Below, piece by piece: positions 52,676 to 60,252 of a stretch of 60,252 nt of DNA (within the stretch, counting starts at the first letter, position 1; every line of letters starts with the position of its first letter). Where the stretch lies: assembly GCF_003955665.1 (NCBI RefSeq), contig NZ_RXHU01000073.1, positions 1 to 60,252 of the forward strand, written 5' to 3'. Under the pieces are notes generated by a model. That model worked only from the letters and a program-made list of their open reading frames with translations. It had not been told where the DNA came from and searched no databases. The stretch comes from Paenibacillus whitsoniae. GTDB lineage: Bacteria; Bacillota; Bacilli; Paenibacillales; NBRC-103111. Position numbers and translations under genes: made by a program.

Positions 52676-53794
52676 ATGTTTTTACAGCGATTGGCGCTTC
52701 GCCACTATCGGAACTACGAGCAGATCGAACTGGCGACGGACAGCAATATCAATATTTTCATCGGGCCTAACGCTCAGGGCAAAACCAATCTGCTCGAGTC
52801 CATCTACGTCCTCGCCATGACGAAATCCCACCGCACCCATCAGGATAAAGAGCTTATCGGGTGGGACGGTGAGCAGACGCAGCTGCAGGCAGAGATTCTC
52901 AAAAAGTACGGTACCTGCAAGCTCGATCTCACGATCTCGAACAAGGGAAAAAAAGCGAAGATCAACGGTATGGAGCAAAAAAAGCTCAGCAACTTCATCG
53001 GCGCTTTGAACGTCGTGATGTTTGCACCGGAGGATCTCGAGATCGTCAAGGGCACGCCGGGTGTCCGCAGACGGTTCCTCGATATGGAGATCGGGCAGGT
53101 GCAGCCCTCTTATCTCCACGACCTGTCGCAGTATCAGAAAATTCTGATGCAGCGGAACAATTATTTAAAACAAAACTACCCTGGCAAAAGCACGCCGGAC
53201 CCCATGCTGGACATCTGGAACGAACAATTAGCCCAGTATGGTGTTAAAATTATGAAAAAACGTCAAAACTTTATTAAGAAGCTGCAAAAATGGGCGGAAA
53301 ACATTCATCAGGGCATCACAAACGGCACTGAGGAGCTTCTCATCCGTTATGCGCCTTCGTTCGACATGGACCGGGATGAAGATGAATCTGTTTTATTAAA
53401 CCAATTTATGATAAAGTTATCCTTGGTGAAAGATCAGGAGTTTCGAAGAGGCGTGACGTTAGTCGGGCCGCATCGCGATGATCTTCTCTTTTATATAAAT
53501 GGCAAAGAAGTGCAAACGTACGGCTCCCAGGGCCAGCAGCGCACGACGGCGCTCTCCCTGAAACTTGCGGAAATCGAGCTGATTCAAGAAGAAGTCGGCG
53601 AATATCCGCTTTTATTGCTTGACGATGTATTATCCGAACTGGATGCGCATAGACAAACACAATTAATCCGAACGTTTCAGCAAAAAGTTCAAACTTTCAT
53701 TACGACAACAGGCTTGGAAAGCGTTCATCTGGACCAGCTGGATCATGCTTCTGTGTTTCATGTTTTGAAAGGAAATGTAAGCGGCAGGAGCTGA
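52676..53794 (+). CDS. recF: DNA replication and repair protein RecF
   Basis: 372 aa, SMC-like ATPase. Walker A GPNAQGKTNLLES (about 31), GSQGQQRT signature and Walker B LLLLDDVLSELD near the C-terminus. Loads RecA at gaps with RecO and RecR. Confidence 0.98.
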   Translation: MFLQRLALRHYRNYEQIELATDSNINIFIGPNAQGKTNLLESIYVLAMTKSHRTHQDKELIGWDGEQTQLQAEILKKYGTCKLDLTISNKGKKAKINGMEQKKLSNFIGALNVVMFAPEDLEIVKGTPGVRRRFLDMEIGQVQPSYLHDLSQYQKILMQRNNYLKQNYPGKSTPDPMLDIWNEQLAQYGVKIMKKRQNFIKKLQKWAENIHQGITNGTEELLIRYAPSFDMDRDEDESVLLNQFMIKLSLVKDQEFRRGVTLVGPHRDDLLFYINGKEVQTYGSQGQQRTTALSLKLAEIELIQEEVGEYPLLLLDDVLSELDAHRQTQLIRTFQQKVQTFITTTGLESVHLDQLDHASVFHVLKGNVSGRS

Positions 53795-53799
53795 GAAGT

Positions 53800-54048
53800 G
53801 TGTTTATTCATTTGGGTGGAGAAAAAATTATTCGAGCTTCCGAGCTCATTGCCATCTTTGATATTTCCATCGAGAAATCTTCGAAAATATCAAAGCAGTT
53901 CATACAGCAAGCCGTGAAAGACAAAAGGACCGAGCTGATCGGCGAAGAGGATCCTAAGTCGCTTGTCGTCACCAAGAGCAAGGTCTATTATTCCCCCATT
54001 TCCTCTACGACGCTCAAGAAAAGGGCACATCAGTTGCTTACGAATTAA
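53800..54048 (+). CDS. remB: Extracellular-matrix regulator RemB (YaaB, DUF370)
   Basis: 82 aa, GTG start five bases after recF. Pattern MFIHLGGEKIIRASELIAIFDI then SLVVTKSKVYYSPISSTTLKKR matches DUF370. RemB affects matrix genes in B. subtilis. Confidence 0.94.
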   Translation: MFIHLGGEKIIRASELIAIFDISIEKSSKISKQFIQQAVKDKRTELIGEEDPKSLVVTKSKVYYSPISSTTLKKRAHQLLTN

Positions 54049-54083
54049 CTTTTTTGACTATGACAAAGCAGGTGAAGAATAGC

Positions 54084-56000
<1,917 letters not shown>

Positions 56001-56102
56001 TGTCCTGTGCGCCTGTCCGGCGAATCATTTATTATGCACTTTCATCTATTCGGACAGACGCCTGGGCGTTGCTAACGATGTAAGCTTTCAGGAGGAACGT
56101 TC

Positions 56103-58583
56103 ATGAGCGAAGAATTACAATCGCAGATCAGGGAGATTGACATTTCTACGGAAATGCGAACGTCTTTCTTGGATTATGCGATGAGTATCATTGTCAGTCG
56201 CGCACTGCCCGATGTTAGAGACGGACTGAAGCCAGTTCACCGCCGTATCTTGTATGCGATGTCGGAACTGGGGATGTCTCCGGATAAGCCTTATAAAAAA
56301 TCGGCGAGAATCGTCGGCGAAGTGATCGGTAAGTATCACCCGCACGGCGACTCCGCTGTGTACGAGACGATGGTTCGGATGGCGCAGGACTTCTCCTTGC
56401 GGTATCCGCTTGTTGACGGTCATGGCAACTTCGGTTCCATCGACGGCGATATGGCGGCTGCGATGCGTTACACCGAGGCGCGGCTTTCCAAAATCGCGAT
56501 GGAATTGCTGCGCGATATCAACAAAGAAACGATTGATTTTGCTCCGAACTATGACGGAGAAGAGCTGGAGCCAGTTGTGCTTCCTTCTCGTTTTCCAAAT
56601 CTCCTTGTGAACGGAAGTTCAGGGATCGCAGTCGGTATGGCGACGAATATCCCTCCGCATAACCTGCGGGAGGTTGTCGAAGGTATTCAAATGCTGATTC
56701 AAAACCCGGATGTAACGCCGATGGAGCTGATGCAGGTCATCAAAGGGCCTGACTTCCCGACGGCCGGCTTTATTCTAGGCCGGGAAGGCATCAGACAAGC
56801 CTATTCCACCGGACGTGGCTCCGTAACGATGCGTGCCCGCACAAACATTGAAGAGAGCAACAATAAGGCAAAAATCATCGTCAACGAGCTACCTTATCAA
56901 GTGAACAAGGCGAGATTGGTCGAGAAAATTGCCGAGCTTGTCCGTGAGAAAAAAATCGACGGCATCACGGATCTTCGCGACGAGTCCGACCGTAACGGTA
57001 TGCGCGTTGTGATCGAGCTTCGCCGCGATGTGAATCCGAACGTTGTCTTGAATAATTTGTTCAAGCATACGGCGATGCAATCCAACTTCGGGATCATCAT
57101 GCTGGCGCTGGTAAACGGTGAGCCGAAGGTGCTGAATCTCCGCGAGATGCTGCACTACTACCTCAAGCATCAGCAGGAGGTCATCCGCCGCAGAACGGAG
57201 TACGATCTGCGTAAAGCGGAGGCAAGAGCCCATATCCTTGAAGGCTTGCGAATTGCCCTTGATCACCTTGATCAAGTTATCGCCCTCATTCGTGCGTCCA
57301 GAACGACGGAAGAGGCTAGAGACGGGCTCATGTCGACATTCAGCTTGAGCCTTGATCAGGCACAGGCGATTTTGGACATGCGCTTGCAGCGTCTGACCGG
57401 CTTAGAGCGTGAGAAAATCGAAGCCGAATACGCCGAACTCATGAAGAAAATTGCGGAATATAAAGCAATTCTCGCCGATGAGCAGCTCATTCTGGGCATC
57501 ATCAGCGATGAGTTGAATGAAATTAAAGAAAAATTCGGCGACGAGCGACGCTCCGAAATCACCGTAGGCGAAGAAAGTATCGAAGACGAAGATCTTATTC
57601 CGCGTGAAGATGTGGTTATTACCATTACGCATACAGGTTACATCAAGCGTCTTCCGGTTACGACGTATCGCAACCAGAAGCGTGGTGGACGCGGCGTCGT
57701 GGGGATGGACACTAAAGATAATGACTTCGTCGAACATTTGTTCGTTACGAATACACATCATTATCTCATGTTCTTCACGAACAAAGGGAAAGTGTATCGT
57801 CTGAAAGCCTACGAGATTCCGGATTTGAGCCGGACCGCTAGGGGAACGCCGATCATTAACCTGATCCAGATCGAGCAAGGGGAAACCATTAACGCCGTGA
57901 TCCCGGTCGAAAGCTTCGAGACGGAACAGTATTTGTTCTTTGCAACAAAGCAAGGCGTTGTGAAGAAAACGCCGATCGACGATTACTCGAACATCCGCAA
58001 AGGCGGCCTGATCGCCATCAATCTGCGGGAAGACGATGATTTGATCGGTGTTAAGCTGACCGACGGGAACCAAGGCATTATCATGGGTACCAAGAACGGT
58101 ATGTCCATTCACTTCCCAGAGCAAGAGGTCCGTTCGATGGGCCGTTCGGCGACAGGCGTGAAAGGCATTCAGCTGGATGAAGACGATGTTGTCATCGACA
58201 TGGACGTTGTTCAAGAAGATAACAGCGTGTTGATCGTTACGTCGAAGGGCTTCGGCAAGCGGACGCCGGTTTCGGAATACCGCAGTCAATCCCGTGGCGG
58301 TAAAGGGATCAAAACACTCAATATCACGGAGAAAAACGGTCCGATCGTCGGCCTGAAAGTCGTAGAGGAAAATGAGGACTTGATGATTATTACCGCATCC
58401 GGCACTGTCATTCGTACGAGTATGGACGGCATTTCCGTAATGGGACGCAATACGCAAGGCGTACGTCTCATCAATATTCGGGAAGACGATGAAGTCGGTA
58501 CACTTGCTCGCGTGCAAAAAAGTGAAGAGCAGAGCGACAACGAGCAGGACGAGGATTGGGAGCCTTCCGATTCAGAAGAATAA
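56103..58583 (+). CDS. gyrA: DNA gyrase subunit A
   Basis: 826 aa. Catalytic tyrosine Y123 in AAMRYTEARLS. Quinolone-determining positions S84 and E88 carry the susceptible-type residues. GyrA box QKRGGRG in the C-terminal beta-pinwheel, which is the mark of gyrase rather than topoisomerase IV. Acidic C-terminal tail. Confidence 0.99.
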   Translation: MSEELQSQIREIDISTEMRTSFLDYAMSIIVSRALPDVRDGLKPVHRRILYAMSELGMSPDKPYKKSARIVGEVIGKYHPHGDSAVYETMVRMAQDFSLRYPLVDGHGNFGSIDGDMAAAMRYTEARLSKIAMELLRDINKETIDFAPNYDGEELEPVVLPSRFPNLLVNGSSGIAVGMATNIPPHNLREVVEGIQMLIQNPDVTPMELMQVIKGPDFPTAGFILGREGIRQAYSTGRGSVTMRARTNIEESNNKAKIIVNELPYQVNKARLVEKIAELVREKKIDGITDLRDESDRNGMRVVIELRRDVNPNVVLNNLFKHTAMQSNFGIIMLALVNGEPKVLNLREMLHYYLKHQQEVIRRRTEYDLRKAEARAHILEGLRIALDHLDQVIALIRASRTTEEARDGLMSTFSLSLDQAQAILDMRLQRLTGLEREKIEAEYAELMKKIAEYKAILADEQLILGIISDELNEIKEKFGDERRSEITVGEESIEDEDLIPREDVVITITHTGYIKRLPVTTYRNQKRGGRGVVGMDTKDNDFVEHLFVTNTHHYLMFFTNKGKVYRLKAYEIPDLSRTARGTPIINLIQIEQGETINAVIPVESFETEQYLFFATKQGVVKKTPIDDYSNIRKGGLIAINLREDDDLIGVKLTDGNQGIIMGTKNGMSIHFPEQEVRSMGRSATGVKGIQLDEDDVVIDMDVVQEDNSVLIVTSKGFGKRTPVSEYRSQSRGGKGIKTLNITEKNGPIVGLKVVEENEDLMIITASGTVIRTSMDGISVMGRNTQGVRLINIREDDEVGTLARVQKSEEQSDNEQDEDWEPSDSEE

Positions 58584-58587
58584 ATTC

Positions 58588-58615
58588 AAGGGATGGGCTT
58601 ACAAACCCATCCCTT
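58588..58615 (+). terminator. gyrA terminator
   Basis: 10-bp perfect stem AAGGGATGGG/CCCATCCCTT followed by TTATTTT. Confidence 0.9.
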
Positions 58616-58655
58616 TTATTTTACAATAGGAGTATTCGAACAGTAAGGTGAGTGA

Positions 58656-59729
58656 ATGAGAGTGCCCACGGTAGCCGTTTCTCAAATAAAATTAGGCGAA
58701 AAATTAGGCGACGATGTTCTTACGAAATTAGGGAACGTCCTTTTTTACAAGGGTAAAATCTTGCAGCAGCGAGAACTGGAGATTCTCAAAGCATTTCTGA
58801 TTCCATCCGTTAACATCGAATCCAAGCAGGCCAGCGAACCCGAGCCGGCTGTTATTGAAACGAAAACCAAAGAAACGGTGACAGAGCCTCCCTTTCATAC
58901 GGAATATCAGAATATGGTTAAGCTGCTGAAGCGTGTTTTTCAGCTTGCAGATGGCGGACAACCTTTGCCGATTATGGATATTCGCAAAGGGATTGAGGCG
59001 CTTCTCCAACATATCGACAGCTATAAAGTGCTTACGTTTACGCCCAAGAACAGAAACTTGCACGAATATATTTACCACAAAAGTATTCTTGTCAGTCTAA
59101 CCTCCTATTCTCTGGCGAGATGGTCGGGCCTGCCGCAGAAGGACCTGGTGCAGATCGCCTTGGCGGGCTTACTCCATGACATCGGGACGTGCAAAGTAGA
59201 TCGCGCCATCCTGGAGAAAAAGGGAGCGTTAACCGCAGCGGAAAGCGAGGAAATGAAACATCATACCTTGCTGGGGTATCAGATCCTTAAGAACGTATCT
59301 GGCATCAATGAGGGTGTGAAGCTTACCGCCATTCAGCATCATGAACGTGAAGACGGCTCAGGCTATCCGCTGGGCGTGAAGGGCGACAAAATTCATGTCT
59401 ATGCCAAGATTGTTGCGATTGCGGATATCTATAATGCCATGACGAATGAGCGTTCCTACAAATCTGCACTTTCGCCGTATGTCGTACTAGAGCAGTTGTT
59501 TAACGAGTCGTTTGGCAAAGTAGACCCGGCATTCGTGCAAGTGTTTATGAACAAAGCAACGCAGATCAGCACGGGCACGCTGGTTAAGCTCAGCGATAAT
59601 CGCGTTGGTGAGATTATTTTCTCGGATCGTTCCCATCCGACACGTCCTTGGGTCAATGTGAACGGCACGATCGTTAATCTGACGTTAGAGAGGCAGTTGT
59701 ACATTCAGGACGTTATCAATCAAACGTAA
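58656..59729 (+). CDS. HD-GYP domain protein
   Basis: 357 aa. A poorly conserved N-terminal region (1-125) precedes an HD-GYP domain with HDIGTCKVDRAIL (H174, D175, K180), HHTLLGYQIL and HHEREDGSGYPLG (228-240). The GYP triad appears as GYP at 236-238, so c-di-GMP hydrolysis is plausible. AAGGTG lies before the ATG. It lies between gyrA and an rRNA operon with terminators on both sides, so monocistronic. Confidence 0.92.
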   Translation: MRVPTVAVSQIKLGEKLGDDVLTKLGNVLFYKGKILQQRELEILKAFLIPSVNIESKQASEPEPAVIETKTKETVTEPPFHTEYQNMVKLLKRVFQLADGGQPLPIMDIRKGIEALLQHIDSYKVLTFTPKNRNLHEYIYHKSILVSLTSYSLARWSGLPQKDLVQIALAGLLHDIGTCKVDRAILEKKGALTAAESEEMKHHTLLGYQILKNVSGINEGVKLTAIQHHEREDGSGYPLGVKGDKIHVYAKIVAIADIYNAMTNERSYKSALSPYVVLEQLFNESFGKVDPAFVQVFMNKATQISTGTLVKLSDNRVGEIIFSDRSHPTRPWVNVNGTIVNLTLERQLYIQDVINQT

Positions 59730-59738
59730 AAGTGCCTC

Positions 59739-59770
59739 AAGCTCCATGATGGTAGGCCATCGTGGGGCTT
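59739..59770 (+). terminator. Terminator of the HD-GYP gene
   Basis: 14-bp stem (AAGCTCCATGATGG/CCATCGTGGGGCTT, two G-U pairs) with a TAGG loop, followed by TTATTTATT. Confidence 0.9.
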
Positions 59771-59815
59771 TTATTTATTATTCTGGTGAGTAAATAAACT
59801 TTTTTAAAAAAGTGC

Positions 59816-59844
59816 TTGCATCTTCGGGATAGATTTGTTATATT
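59816..59844 (+). promoter_or_regulatory. rrn promoter P1
   Basis: TTGCAT (59816-59821), 17-bp spacer, TATATT (59839-59844). Confidence 0.8.
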
Positions 59845-59889
59845 ACTCCTTGTCGCTTCGGCGGGTTGCAAAAAATAATTAAAAAGTTC

Positions 59890-59919
59890 TTGCAATCGAA
59901 TAGGCTGATGTGGTATATT
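59890..59919 (+). promoter_or_regulatory. rrn promoter P2
   Basis: TTGCAA (59890-59895), 18-bp spacer, TATATT (59914-59919). Tandem promoters are normal for Bacillus-type rRNA operons. Confidence 0.8.
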
Positions 59920-59959
59920 AATCAAGTCGCCTTTAGAGGTCGACGATGATGAAAGACAT

Positions 59960-59974
59960 TGATCTTTGAAAACT
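59960..59974 (+). promoter_or_regulatory. rRNA leader boxA-like antitermination site
   Basis: TGATCTTTGAAAACT resembles the boxA (TGCTCTTTGAAAA) of firmicute rRNA leaders and precedes the 16S by about 100 bases. Confidence 0.7.
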
Positions 59975-60067
59975 GAACAACGAGTGAGTAAGCAAATCGG
60001 TTGAGCAATCAGCCATAATGAGATTATTAATCTCGCTAGCAAGTCAAATGAGCAAGTCAGATTTTCT

Positions 60068-60252
60068 TTTATGGAGAGTTTGATCCTGGCTCAGGACGAA
60101 CGCTGGCGGCGTGCCTAATACATGCAAGTCGAGCGGTCCCTTCGGGGATAGCGGCGGACGGGTGAGTAACACGTAGGCAACCTGCCTTCAAGACTGGGAT
60201 AACTATCGGAAACGATAGCTAAGACCGGATAGCTGGTTTTCTCGCATGAGAG
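60068..60252 (+). rRNA. 16S ribosomal RNA, 5' part (cut by window edge)
   Basis: Contains the universal 5' segment GAGAGTTTGATCCTGGCTCA followed by ACGAACGCTGGCGGCGTGCC and GACGGGTGAGTAACACGTAG. The V1 loop is short (GGTCCCTTCGGGGATA), fitting Paenibacillaceae. The exact 5' end is placed by analogy with Bacillus. Confidence 0.98.

Noticed and set aside
57402..58517. 371-aa minus-strand ORF inside gyrA
   Set aside because: Antisense shadow of the conserved gyrA C-terminal domain; no RBS or motif.

Overview
The window is the replication-origin region of a Gram-positive, endospore-forming firmicute, most likely Paenibacillus or a close relative. The evidence is the gene order (rpmH-dnaA-dnaN-rlbA-recF-remB-gyrB-gyrA, then an HD-GYP gene and an rRNA operon), the chromosome-segregation set parA/parB/noc with two perfect parS sites, sporulation-linked genes (yyaC, a SpoIIIJ/YidC homologue, jag), WalRK, an SLH-anchored exoenzyme and the 5' end of the 16S rRNA. 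Genes left of the origin lie almost entirely on the minus strand and those to its right on the plus strand, so transcription follows the two replication forks.

Layout: 1-3.4 kb walK (cut by the window edge), walR and an M23/LysM/G5 cell-wall hydrolase. 3.7-6.4 kb two uncharacterised small genes, then purA with its own promoter, a paired PurR operator and a long leader. 6.8-12 kb an operon-like run mazG-like, yybS, gdpP, rplI, dnaB. 12.1-17.1 kb an apparent five-gene unit: an unknown secreted protein, an ABC-2 exporter (ATPase and permease), a histidine kinase and a response regulator. 17.2-18.5 kb rpsF-ssb-rpsR.

18.6-35.4 kb is accessory. It holds yjzC, two paralogous GH18 chitinase-like enzymes (one released, one S-layer anchored), an acetyltransferase, a CUT1 sugar importer without its own ATPase, a YesMN-type two-component system, a sugar isomerase/epimerase-like protein, a parallel beta-helix protein with a twin-arginine-like signal, and a lipoprotein. 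In Bacillus the neighbour of rpsF is ychF; no ychF is present here. A 56-bp promoter/operator block is duplicated in front of the importer and the anchored chitinase (50 of 56 bases identical). This is the best evidence that the neighbouring YesN-type regulator controls both.

35.6-49.1 kb tRNA-Ser(CGA), DUF951, mscS, DUF3343, yyaC (with a forespore-type promoter candidate), DUF4446, a class-V aminotransferase, a MITE-like repeat abutting the end of parB, parB, parA, noc, rsmG, mnmG, mnmE, jag, yidC, rnpA, rpmH. 49.1-51.3 kb is a bipartite oriC around dnaA with DnaA boxes on both sides. 51.3-60.25 kb dnaN to gyrA, an HD-GYP gene, tandem rrn promoters and the first ~185 bases of 16S rRNA.

All identifications come from reading protein motifs and DNA signals by eye; no database search was run.
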